From Rhizophagus clarus (lineage: Eukaryota; Glomeromycota; Glomeromycetes; Glomerales; Glomeraceae), in the NCBI GenBank assembly GCA_015698045.1, contig BLAL01000083.1, positions 126,501-190,500 on the forward strand: a stretch of 64,000 nucleotides of DNA. Direction: 5' to 3'. Positions within the stretch are counted from its first letter, which is position 1. Each line of letters opens with the position of its first letter. The position numbers and the translations under genes were made by a program. Positions 1 through 11,398 of the stretch are shown one piece after another. Under the pieces are notes generated by a model, which saw nothing but the letters and a program-made list of their open reading frames with translations, did not search any database and was not told the origin of the DNA.

Positions 1-1514
1 AAAAAAAATTTAAAATTAAACACGTAAAAAATTAAAATTTATTGCAATACTTTATTTTATTGTTATAATTGAAATTGACTTCTGGATTAAATAATAAATT
101 ATTACATTTAAAAAAAGTTTTTATATTATTGCTTGTAATAAAAAAAATTTTATTGACCAGGTTCATCTAAAAGTCTGATAATCTAAAAAATAAAAAATAA
201 ATATTCAATTAGTACATTTTTTTAATATATTAAAAAAATTCCTTCTACTTTCTACTAAATTTACTTATATACATTTTAAGTCTGGGTTTGTTCAAGAAGT
301 CCAGTAACCTAAAAAAGAAATAGAAGAAACATTAGTATGTTTCTTTAATATATATTAAAAAAAAATCTCTTCCCACTAACTTGCGTATATTTCAAGTCCA
401 GGTTCATTCAAGAAGTTTAGCAACCTAAAGAAAAAAAAAAAAAATAGAAGAAACGTTAGTATGTTTCTTCAATATATTAAAAAAAAATCCCCTTCCACTC
501 CCCACTAATTTACTTGCATATATTTCAAGTCTGGATTTGTTTAAAAGATCTGGCAACCTAAAGAAAAAAAAAAGAAATAGAAGAAACGTTAGTATGTTTC
601 TTCAATATATTAAAAAAAAAATCTCTCCTATTCCCCACTAACTTACTTGCATACATTTCAAGTTCAGGTTTGTTCAAGAAGTCTGGCAACCTAAAGAAAA
701 AAAAAGAAATAGAAGAAACGTTAGTATATTTCTTCAATATATTAAAAAAAAATCCCCTTCCACTCCCCCACTAACTTACTTGTGCATATTTCAAGTTCAG
801 GTTCGTCCAAGAAGTCTGGCAACCTAAAGAAAAAAAAAATAAAAAATTTTTTTTTTTTATCCAGTTTAAAAAAAAACTGTAACCATTCTTTTTTTTCAAA
901 AAAAAAAGATTATCTATGATCAGTAAATCAGCTCATATAATTGATATCAAAACTAATCAGAAATTTGCAAACTGCAGATTAGTGAATGCCAAAACTATAA
1001 GTATATCATATGATATACTACCCCAAAATGTCAAAATAGTTTCAGCGTGTTAAAACTATTTCAGCATTTTGACAAATCAGAAGGTCAATGTCGAAATGTT
1101 AAAATAGTTTCAATAATTTTAATATATCAAAATTCCTTAGTTTTGGCAGGCAACTTTAATCGTGACTTATTTATTGATTATGAAATCATGTTACATTTTA
1201 CACATGAAGCCTTTAATTTGTAATTTTCTTTTATTTTTCTTTCAAATTTTTACAAAAATAAAAAATACCTAAAATTAAACAACTCTATAGCAAAAAAGGA
1301 TTGTTTAATTTTAGAATAGTATGGTATAAAAATCACATGACTATGATATAATTTCGACTATTTCAATTTTAATTTTAACTTTTGACCTTTTCAAGTCAAA
1401 ATATTTCAACTTTTGGGTTTTAATTTTGACTTCATATATACTAACAGAGTTACTTTGTCATCAGTTTTTATGCAAAAAATAAAATGAACCTACTGACCTT
1501 AAGGTTAGCAAGTC
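1..1514. repeat. AT-rich repeat DNA with a ~120-bp tandem array (240-840)
   Basis: No gene is seen. Between about 240 and 840 five copies of a unit of about 120 bp follow one another; each contains a stretch like TTCAAGAAGTCTGGCAACCT followed by an A-rich tract. On the minus strand each unit reads as a pyrimidine tract ending CTTTAG, about 44 bp of mixed sequence, then GTAAGT, that is, a micro-exon with splice signals. From 850 to 1513 the DNA is AT-rich with imperfect inverted repeats around AAAATAGTTTCAG; 1325-1433 is related in inverse orientation to 33290-33400, so it is dispersed repeat DNA. Confidence 0.7.
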
Positions 1515-2159
1515 ATATGGGGTCTTTGCAATAGAAAGGGCAGAAACTATCCCAGAAACGAAAAATGAGTTTTTGCCAGATTTGGGTAAATTTTGATATG
1601 GGTTACATTTTTCAATTATAAATGAAAGTCGGTTTACATAATAAAAAATTGAGATAATTAAAATAATTGCGAATATTACACCAAAATGATCTACATCTAA
1701 AAATAGTTACAAGTTACACTAAACTAAAATTAGTAGTACGGGAACACAAACTTTTTTGCAATAGAAAGGGCGGTAGTTCTTATCTAATCACATTGCATTT
1801 TTTTTTACTAATGTTAAATGAACCGTTAAATTTTTTAGGTTAAACTGTTTAAATCAAATGGTGTTTTAAACCTTTTTTTTATTTATCATTTTTCTCTTTA
1901 ATAAACAGTTTTTTAAATCGTTACCTTTTATTTATTTTTTGTTTGAAGCAAAGCAGGAAAATCTTTTTTCTTTACTGACGTCCTGGACTCCTGGCTGTTC
2001 AGGCCTTCGTTATAAGTAAGTTTGTTAATGCTATAATGAATCATTCGGTATAGTATAACAAATTTTTCAGTATAGTCTCATACGACTTGCCGATCTGTGA
2101 TCATGTAACTTTGAATATATATAAAAAACGTTTTTTTTTATTAATGTTCTTTTTCTTTT

Positions 2160-2860
2160 TGTAGAAACGGACTTTTTGGAACATCACTGGAGGTAAATGG
2201 GGTAGAGGGGAGGGTTTTTTTTTATATTTTTAATACATAAGAACGTGTATTAATGTTCTTTTTTATTTTTTTTTTGTAGGAACGGACTTTTCAGAATCTC
2301 CCTGGAGGTATATGGGGTAGAAAGGAGGATTTTTTTTTATTTTTAATACATAAAATGTTTATTGACGTTCTTTTTTATTCTTTTTTGTAGGAACGGACTT
2401 TTTGGAACCTCCCTGGAGGTAAATGGGGTAGAGGGAAGGGTTTTTTTATATTTTTAATACATAAGAACGTTTATTAATGTTCTTTTTTGTTTTTTTTTGT
2501 AGGAACGGATTTTTTGGAACGTCCCTGGAGGTATATGGGGTAGAAAAGAGGATTTTTTTTTATTTTTAATACATAAGAACGTTTATTGACGTTCTTTTTT
2601 ATTCTTTTTGTAGGAACAGATTTTTCGGAACGTCCCTGGAGGTAAATGGGGTAGAGGGGAGGGTTTTTTTATATTTTTAATACATAAGACCGTTTATTAA
2701 TGTACTTTTTACTTTTCAGAACGTCCCTGGAGGTAAATGGGTAGAGAGGAGGAATTTTTTTTTATTTTTAATACATAAGAACATTTATTAATGTTCTTTT
2801 TTATTCTTTTTTGTAGGAACGGACCATTTGGCCACGGCTTCTAGGCGATTTCAAAGGTGG
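2160..2860 (+). repeat. Pseudo-exon minisatellite, 7 units of ~97-115 bp
   Basis: Seven units each run: T-rich tract, GTAG (once CAG), about 28 bp beginning GAACGGAC and ending CCTGGAG, then GTAAATGGGG or GTATATGGGG and a T-rich spacer with AATACATAAGAACG. The exon-like parts start near 2165, 2280, 2391, 2503, 2614, 2720 and 2817. The last is longer and diverged, ending before GTGGGT. The usual 28 bp is not a multiple of three, so chained units would shift frame. Confidence 0.75.
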
Positions 2861-4815
2861 GTAGGGTAGTGTTTGGTAATTTAGTATATGGAAGGTTTAA
2901 ATTTTTTATTGAAATGGTATTAACCATTCTTTTTCTTTTTTTTTAGGATATGGGCCTGTGTTAAGGATAAATGAAAGGATGAATATATTTAATTTCTTTT
3001 AGAATAGACAATGTAAGATTCATATCACTTTATATTTAAATTTAAATAGGTTGTGAAGATTTCTTTTTATTCTTAAAAAATTATCTATTTAATTGGATTT
3101 TGGTTTTTCAATATTTGGTAATGGACAATATTCGTCTTGCTTTTGAGGGTCTCCAATATGTTGACGTATTTGTTCATATAAGTACCATTGCCTTTTGGCA
3201 GATAATTTTTCAGGAAAAATTTCTCGTGAAAATCCCATAATTTCATTATCTTTTTTAATATCTATAATTTGTGTATTCCCATCAACTTTTTCTTTAATTT
3301 CTACTTTACCTATATTATTCATATGAAAAGTAAAATAATGATATTTTAAAATATTAGGAATTGTTTTGAAAAATTTTAATAAATATTCTGTCCAATTATA
3401 AAAATGCACTACATGATCTCCATTTTTGTTAAAAATTGTTTGTGCTCGGTTATAACCTCTTAATGTTGAATTTTCTACTACATTTACCAAATCATCAAGA
3501 TTATCAACATCAGATTTTCGTAACTTTAATTTGAAAAGACCAAAAAATCTGTCAGGACTGAACTTAGTATGGCCTGCTACCATAAATGAGTAAGTAATTT
3601 TGGTATGCAGCCCACATGCAACTCTCTATGCTAAGTACATAATCATTGCATTATTTTTATTTTGTCCAGTACAATTGTCTGCATGTTATGAACAAGTGAT
3701 ATACTGTAACTGCATTGGCTCCTTTTCTGATACTTTCTTCTTCCTTTATTAAATAATTTCTCTAAAATAAAAGTATAAATAAATAAAGCAATATAAATAA
3801 TATTAAAAATTATAGTAATTATAAATATTTACTTGAATTGGAAATGCATCTTCACAAATTCCAAAGACTTGAATATCATAAAGAGATTTAAAATAGATAC
3901 TTCCCTTTTATAAAAAAAAAAATATCACTTTAATATATTAAATAATAAATATCTATATTTATAAGTTAATTAAAAAATTATACTTCTTGTTGAGATGAGA
4001 ATGGAATTTTTACTTGTTCGGCATAGTCCCATGAAATATGATTTTCAAAATTAAAGGAATTTGGATTATTAGGACGTAAATATTCTGGAAAGTTAGGTTG
4101 TTGTTTTAAAAATATTTTTGATGCTTGTATACAATTTCTAAATAAAATTAAAATTTTCATTTAATAATTATTTACATACTATAAAAATATTATTTCAAAG
4201 ATATACCTATAATATTCTCTTTCTTTTTGTGCCCAAAGAAAATGATTATTCCATTCTGCTACTTGTATTTCACTATTTTGTTCACGTTGTAATTTGAACC
4301 GATATTCTTTACATTTAAAACATAGATCACTTTGAGGTGAAAGAAATTTGATTTCTGGAATATATTTATTCCAAATACGCCAGAATGTAGTTAAATGTAT
4401 TATTTTTTGATCTAAATCTTCTATAGTTGATGTATACAACCGATATAATGAAAAGTAGCTTTCACTTGCTGGAAGAAAAGTTACTAACAAGGTATCTCTT
4501 TGAAAATGTCGTCCTTTATTAATTATAATAATTAATTTATATTAGCCTATAATATTATAAAATTTTATAAATTGAAAATTAAATTATTATAAAAAAAATA
4601 CCAGGGGAAGGTAAGCCATAAATGTTTGCATAATTTACTATAAATGTTAATATTTCTAAAATTTTTTCAAATGACAGAGAAAAATTACTAAGTCTTCCAG
4701 TTAATTTATGAACTCTTGGGCTAATTCCTTGTTGTGAATAATGATTTCGAATATTTCTCCAATATTTTTCTCCAATTCCATATATTGTTAAAAATGCTGT
4801 ACTACATATTTGCAT

Positions 4816-6621
4816 TATACTTCTCCGCGAATTAGATTTTTGAATTGCCGAAATATACGGCAGCCATGCCGAATCCGAATTGACGTAACCGTAATTATTT
4901 TAACAGGCGTAATGCATTTTGACAGACATAATGCATTTTGACGGATGTAATGCATTTTGACGGACGTAATGCATTTTAACAGACGCAATGCATTATGCCA
5001 TTTTTTAACAGTTTAGTTATGTTAACGTAAAAAACGTTAAATTAATTTTTTTTATTATTAAACGAATTAACATTTATTTTGTTATTAAAAACGTTAAATT
5101 AATATTTTTAACGTTTTTTTGTTATTAAAAACGTTAAATTAATATTTTTAACGTTTTTTGTTATTAAAAACGTTAAATTAACATTTTTAACGTTTTTTTA
5201 TTATTAAAAACGTTAAATTGACGTTTTTAACGTTTTTATTATTAAAAACGTTAAATTGACGTTTTTAACGTTTTTATTATTAAAAACGTTAAATTGACGT
5301 TTTTAACGTTTTTATTATTAAAAACGTTAAATTGACGTTTTTAACGTTTTTATTATTAAAAACGTTAAATTGACGTTTTTAACGTTTTTTTATTAAAAAC
5401 GTTAAATTGACGTTTTTAACGTTTTTTTATTATTAAAAACGTTAAATTGACGTTTTTAACGTTTTTATTATTAAAAACGTTAAATTGACGTTTTTAACGT
5501 TTTTATTATTAAAAATGTTAAATTAACATTTTTTTTAAACATTTTTATTATTTTAAAAAACATTAATTTATGTTTTTTTATCAAATTGAAATAAATCTTA
5601 CTTATGTTTATGTGTAATTCTGCAATTTTACCGTGACTCACCCGTGACTCACCCGCGATAATGTAATATTTATAATATACTAAACACTCGCGACTCACCC
5701 GCGACTCACCCGCCAACTCACTCGCAACATTACTAAACACTTTGATGTAAGACACTATAATTTTATCGTGAGAGCATTTTTTTTGTTATTAAAAACATTA
5801 ATTAATTAACGTTTTAATTAACGTTTTTTTTTGTTATTAAAAACATTAATTAATTTTGTTATTAAAATCGTTAATTAATTAATGTTTTTTTATTATTAAA
5901 TTGTTAATTAATTAACATTTTTTTTTGTTATTAAAATCGTTAATTAATTAACATTTTTTTGTTATTAAAATTGTTAATTAATTAACGTTTTTTTGTTATT
6001 AAAAATGTTAATTAATTAACGTTTTTTTGTTATTAAAAATGTTAATTAATTAACGTTTTTTGGTTATTAAAAATGTTAATTAATTAACGTTTTTTTGTTA
6101 TTAAAAATGTTAATTAATTAACGTTTTTAACATTTTTTTATTATTATTAACGTTTTTAACATTTTTTATTATTATTAATATTTTTAACATTTTTTATTAT
6201 TAAAAACGTTAAATTAGCGTTTGTTTTTAACTTTTTTGTTATTAACCGTTTTTTGTTATTAAAAACGTTAAATTAACGTTTGTTTTTAACTTTTTTTTAT
6301 TAAAGAGCATTAAAAAATGTTAAATTAATATTTTTAACGCTTTTTTTTTATTAAAATGCATAAAAAATGTTAAATTAACGTTTTTAACATTATTTTTTAT
6401 TAAAATGTATTTGTGGATTTGAAAAATGATCGGATCATCAGATGATCAAATCCGATTTCGACATAGTTTGGCATTTCGGCAAATTACGTCTGTATAAATA
6501 CAATACGGCTGTAAAAATATAATACGGCATTACATCAAAAAAAAAATTCATGCCGAAATTAATTACGGCGTATTTTTACAGACGTAATGCCGAAACCGTA
6601 ATTAATTCGCGGAGAAGTATA
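4816..6621. mobile_element. Non-autonomous 1.8 kb DNA transposon (family A) with 8-bp TSD
   Basis: Perfect 19-bp terminal inverted repeats, TATACTTCTCCGCGAATTA at 4816-4834 and its complement at 6603-6621. They are flanked by an identical 8-bp duplication, ATTTGCAT, at 4808-4815 and 6622-6629. No open reading frame with transposase character lies inside; the interior is a hairpin satellite (about 5030-6380) between subterminal regions with repeated TAATGCATTTTGACGGA motifs on the left. An 8-bp duplication fits hAT-like or P-like transposition; the superfamily is not settled. Decayed copies occur around 26978-27161, 33063-33240 and 33622 onward. Confidence 0.88.
5030..6380. repeat. Hairpin satellite inside the family A element (~38-40 bp unit)
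   Basis: Tandem units of the form TTATTAAAAACGTTAAATTG followed by ACGTTTTTAACGTT. Each unit is self-complementary through AACGTT and TTAACG cores. Between about 5600 and 5760 the array is interrupted by unique-looking DNA with repeated CGTGACTCACCCG motifs. The right half (5780-6130) uses a variant unit with TTAATTAATTAACG. Confidence 0.85.
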
Positions 6622-8339
6622 ATTTGCATCCCCTCAAATACATAATTATTATCAAGCCATTAACGTTTTTTACTTATTGTTATCATTTCATTTTGGGCAG
6701 TTGCAGATAATACTCCTAATATAAACATATCTTTTTGATTATTATTAAAGGTTTGATAATTCTGGTAATTTTTTAAAGCATTTTCATGAGCAACTTTATT
6801 TTGGAGGTATTTTTCTTTACAACATATTACTGTTTGTAATTTTTTGATTTGTGCCTCCTCATCTTTTTGATTTATTTTTATATTAGCTAAACTATCTTCA
6901 TCTTGATTAGTAGAATCTTCGATTTTATTTTTTGAATAAATTTGTTTAAATTTATTTATTTGATAATCATTTAGAGTAAGTTCATTAATAGGTTCAGTTC
7001 ATTTAAAGCGGCTTTTAATTCAATTGAAATAGGCTCAATTACAAGTTCAACCAATAAAGATTCTCCTTCATAAGGTATTACTGTACTATTTGACTCATTT
7101 GATTGATAAATAAATCGTAACTCCTGTATTTGATCTTGAATATTTAATAGTTCAGAGTGAGTTTCTACAAAAATACTATCAAATAAATGATGATTTTCGT
7201 TTGACGTGGAGGTAATTGAAGTCATTAGGAATTTAAAACAATAAGCTAAAAAAATACTTTATTTTTTTAATAACAAAAAATCATTTCAAAAAAGAACCAC
7301 CAGATTTAAATAATTACTGCCAATCATAAATGCCAAGCATTTAATAAAACAACGATTTTCAAAATATTCTGAATCTTAAAAAAATTCACACAGAAGATAC
7401 TAAATGGAATATTATTTAAAAAAAATCTACACAGAAAGCACTTATAAGAATAAATTTAAATATTAGCATTTCTAATTTATGTAAATTATTTCTAAATCTT
7501 AAAAAAAATCTACATTATGAAAGGTACTTGTGGTATACCTCTCAATTACTACCTAGCCAAAAAATACAATCACCAATTTTTAAATGTAACAAATAGCTAG
7601 AGCTTTTAATGGTGAACCAATCAGTTTTAGTATTAGAATAAATTTACTGATCAATAATCAGATAATCTTTTTTTGAGAATGGCAAGTCCGCATGCATTGA
7701 CTTGATTTTTGAGCTGATTACACTCCAGATTAATTGGAAAATGGTTTTTTTAAACCGTTAAAAAATTTTTTTTATTAGTTTCAGAATTAAATGCACTTTT
7801 TTTTTGATATACATTGTATTTTTACGGGTGTAATAGTTAGTCAAATGTCAAAATAGTTTAGGCAATCAGACTTATCAGATATCAGCTAATTTTTTTTATC
7901 ATTATTTTGGTTCGTTTCTAAAGGAAAAAAAATTTTTTTTTTTGCATTTATAGGGTACTGGACGAATATTATGAACTAGACCTTAGAATTGAAGTAAAAA
8001 AGAAGAAGATTTTACATATTTTTCTTTAAGAAATGTTACTAAAGTTTTTTTTTATTTTTTATAGATTTCAGCTTAAAGTTGCCTGCCAAAATTAAACTAA
8101 GGCCGAATCTTTTACATTGCCGAAAGTTTTGGCAATTAAAAATAAATTTGCCAAAACTTATAATGCAGAAATTCTTGCTGACGAAATTATAGATCATAAT
8201 TTATTAATTATTTAGTATAATATTCTGTCTTGATTATTTCAATGATTTAATCAATAAATTATTCATTACTAAATAAAAAATTCTCGGTAAAAGTTTCAAA
8301 GATTATCAAGAATCAGATTGCACAGTACAAAATGTGATT

Positions 8340-9350
8340 TGATAATCTTTTTTTTCTTTTTTGTAGATTTCTGGATGACAGAATTTTGAATTGAGATCAG
8401 AGGAGTTTTTCTAATGTAAACTCTCATTTTTTTTCATTTTGTGGGTTTCAATTTACTTCCAAATGAAAATTATGACCAGAGTAACTATTATAATACTTTT
8501 GGTGAAATATTTTCTTTAAGAAACGTTACTGACATTGGGATCAGGTTTCGTTATATTTTTAAAAAAATTTAACTAATTTATTTTTTTTTCTATTTTATAG
8601 AGTTTCCAGATGAAAAAAAAAATATTACTAGACTTTTAAAATTGAGTGAGGTATGGGGACTTCGTTGTATTTATTTCTAAAAAATTTAATTTAATTTTTT
8701 TTTCTTTTTTGTAGAGTTTCCAGATGAAAAATATGACCGGACTTTTGAAATTGAGCGAGGTATGGGACTTCGTTGTATTTTTAATGTATTTTTAAAATTT
8801 AACTAATTTATTATTATTTTTTTTTTTTGTAGAGTTTCCAGATGAAAAACACAACCAGACTTTTGAAATTGAGTGAGGTATAAGGACTTCGTTGTATTTT
8901 TAATGTATTTTTAAAATTTAACTAATTTATTATTTTTTTTTCTTTTTTGTAGAGTTTCTGGATGAAAAATACGACCGGACTTTTAAAATTGAGTGAGGTA
9001 TAAGGACTTTGTTGTATTTTTAATGTATTTTTAAAATTTAACTAATTTATTATTTTTTTTTCTTTTTTGTAGAGTTTCCGGACAAAAAATATGACCGGAC
9101 TTTTAAAATTGAGTGAGGTATAAGGACTTTGTTGTATTTTTAATGTATTTTTAAAATTTAACTAATTTATTATTTTTTTTCTTTTTTGTAGAGTTTCCAG
9201 ATGAAAAACATGACCGAACTTTTGAAATTGAGGTATAAGGACTTCGTTGTATTTTAATGTATTTTTATATTTTAACTAATTTATTATTTTTTGTCTTTTT
9301 GTAGAGTTTCCAGACGAAAAACATGACTGGACTTTTAAAATTGAGGTAAA
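8340..9350 (+). repeat. Pseudo-exon minisatellite, about 8 units of ~118 bp
   Basis: Units consist of a T-rich tract ending TTTTTTGTAG, about 41 bp starting AGTTTCCAGATGAAAAA and ending GAAATTGAG, then GTATAAGGACTTCGTTG and AT-rich spacer. Acceptor-like TAG positions fall near 8366, 8600, 8715, 8831, 8952, 9072, 9190 and 9304. The 41-bp exon-like part is not a multiple of three. This array is the mirror of the one at 2160-2860 in position within the 8.4 kb element, with a different core sequence. Confidence 0.72.
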
Positions 9351-10004
9351 GTAAAACCGAGAAGGAGGGGGTTCATTGAACTGTTACTAACATTTTTACA
9401 TTTCTTTTCATAAAGTTGCTGGACGAGAATATAGATAGTGGGAAGTCTTATTCTTTCTTCGGCAAAGTTACGACAGGGAAGTAGAAAATTTCTTTTTTTT
9501 TGATTTGGGAGCATTGCTAACGTTCCCTTTTCATTTTTTTAGGATGGTATTGCTGGACTTAGGCTTTGGAATTAAGTAAGTTGAGAGAGGAGAAAATGCG
9601 AAAATTTCTTTTTTTAAATCAAAAAAAAAAATAAGAAATATTATAAAAATTAAAAGGGAATACACCTTAGCCAAAGTTTATTAAAAAATTTATTCTATAA
9701 AGTATATTAAAAAAAATCTATTTATAAATACACGGATTGGCAAAGTAATTGCCATAATAAGAAAATTCTATTTTTACTACTGCGGATTGTCGATCTGTTT
9801 ACATGTGATTAAAAACTTTTAAACTCAATTATCTCGAAATCATATTTATCTGAGTTTCCGCCTTTTCTATTGCAAAGACCCCATATGATCATATGGTACA
9901 GTAATAGTCTATTTTTGATTAATATGCAAATTTTTAATAATAAATTTATGATTCATTAAAAATTCAGCTAAAATACCTTTAACTTTATCTTTAGTGAGCT
10001 TAGG

Positions 10005-10720
10005 TCAAGGCGGTGCTTTCTTAGCTTCTTTAGGAATATGATAATATAAATCGTTGACTCTTACAATTCTAAAAGTAAGGTCTAGATTATTCAGATACTT
10101 TACTTGAATCTCTGCAGTTTTCTTATTATACAATTCTCTATTTGGTAACAATTTCTTAGCTGTATAATGAATATAGCCTTCTGGATTATTAACAGACTCT
10201 ATTTTTTTAATATAGTTTACATGATTCTTTATAAGATAGCTTTCTTTACTATATCCATCTTGTAAACCTGCTAATATAACATTCTTTAAGGTTTCTATAA
10301 TTTCAGCTAGATACATTTTACATTTAATTATAAAAGAATGTTTGTTTTGAAGTGAAGATAAGTCATATTCCATTTTTTTATTGCTACATCTAAGAAAAAA
10401 AATATTTAATTATACAGTTCATATTACTTGATTAGTATTTTTTACATGATACTCTTCTTTTCTTTCAAATTTAAGAGTTTTTAAAGTCTTAAAGGCATCT
10501 TTAGAGCAGGTATAAAAAGGAGAGTTGTTAACATATTCTTTCAGAATGAACCCATCAGTATGAATGCGCCTGATTTTATCTATATAAGGTTGCACTATTT
10601 CAGAAATAATTGACCATATGCTAGAAGAAATGGGGCAATTCGTGGATATTTACCTTTGAAGAGATTATCTGGTGATATATCAGACCAATTTTAAAGAGAT
10701 TTTTTTTTATTTTGAAGAGC
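10005..10720 (-). pseudogene. Decayed coding remnant, possibly B-family DNA polymerase C-terminus
   Basis: Minus-strand frames between about 10720 and 10430 read 'GKYPRIAPFLLA', 'IISEIVQPYIDKIRRIHTDGFI' in pieces, and 'KEEYHVKNTNQV', with frame changes. RIHTDGF sits where the Asp-containing palm motif of B-family polymerases of plasmid or viral type would fall, and a following short Lys-rich piece is usual there; this assignment is inference only. The open stretch 10373-10005 (122 codons, starting MEYDLSSLQ) lies directly downstream on the same strand and could be a further exon or a separate remnant; I do not recognise it. It sits just outside the right end of the 8.4 kb element. Confidence 0.35.
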
Positions 10721-10739
10721 GAGAGCATTAAGAGCTACT

Positions 10740-11398
10740 AAATAACTTAATAGTTTATCAAAATTCAATTAATGGATCACAAGATAATTCAAAATAACAC
10801 TTTTAATTTTTTACCCCAAATTTAATTAGTAGCAGAATACCAATTTTAGGTAAATTAGCAATTAAATTACACAATTTTTTAAAAAATAAGATTAGTTGCA
10901 TATGACTAAAATATCTTATTTGAGATAAAGGGATAAGATTATAATATGTCATTACTCTTCTAAATTTTATAAAAAAAAAAATAAAACAAATTATATAACT
11001 ATATTACTACTATATTACTTTCTTAACTTTTAAAATTCTTAAGATTCCCATGATTTTAATAGATTTCTTGAGGATTTAATTTTTTAAATTTGCAAATATT
11101 TACTAATATAACATTACATATACATATTAAGTACAATAATATGAATAATTCGCAACTATATATATATATTTCAACCACAATTTGATTATAAACTTTAACA
11201 AAATTTCATGAGTAAGAAGAATACTATAGTTGCTTCTCTTTAAAGAAAAACCATATTATTCCCAACTTCTCATGAAATGAGTGAAGCTAACATGTTATCA
11301 TCTGACCATTGTATTTTAATCAACTAAAAGATTGAAGCATAATATTCAAAATATAATCATGTAATTATAAACTAAGAATTTAAAAATTATTAGAATTA
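10740..11398. other. AT-rich intergenic DNA
   Basis: Nothing beyond AT-rich sequence is seen between the polymerase-like remnant and the 3' end of the INTS13 gene. Confidence 0.6.

Larger units (their letters stand above)
3089..7225 (-). pseudogene. Transposase-like gene, decayed and split by a 1.8 kb insertion
   Basis: Minus-strand pieces line up as one protein of a widespread transposase-like family (possibly the DUF7869 group; name from memory). In order: a low-similarity N-terminus (7225-6640); VFEGMQICSTAFLTIYGIG and a 'SPRVHK' segment (6640-4600); FWRIWNKY with a C-x2-C pair (4500-4200); 'HISWDYAEQVKIP' (about 4030-3990); 'GSIYF..YDIQVFGICEDAFP' (3905-3835); 'HADNCTGQNKNNA' (about 3680-3640); and 'VAGHTKFSPDRFFGL' (3583 onward), separated by short introns. 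Damage: a frameshift near 7000, a frameshift or stop just before the HADNC motif, and an in-frame TAG at 3626-3628 where relatives as I recall them have Trp. The 4816-6621 element interrupts the exon encoding MQICSTAF; removing it and one 8-bp duplication restores that reading frame. It is the probable former transposase of the surrounding element. Confidence 0.7.
1515..9886. mobile_element. 8.4 kb DNA transposon with ~35-bp terminal inverted repeats
   Basis: The left end (1515-1548) begins ATATGGGGTCTTTGCAATAG and the right end (about 9852-9886) is its reverse complement, with only a few differences over about 35 bp. Both ends are flanked by or end in ATAT, so a short target duplication cannot be separated from the palindromic terminus. 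The same terminus recurs in the 162-bp palindromic element at 25781-25942, which makes it a family rather than a chance match. The element encloses the decayed transposase-like gene at 3089-7225 and two pseudo-exon minisatellite arrays (about 2160-2860 and 8340-9350). A copy of the internal TIR segment (TTTGCAATAGAAAGGGCGG) recurs near 1755. Confidence 0.7.

Noticed and set aside
5090-6120. Regular direct repeats resembling a CRISPR array
   Set aside because: Units are contiguous and self-complementary with no unique spacers, and the setting is eukaryotic.
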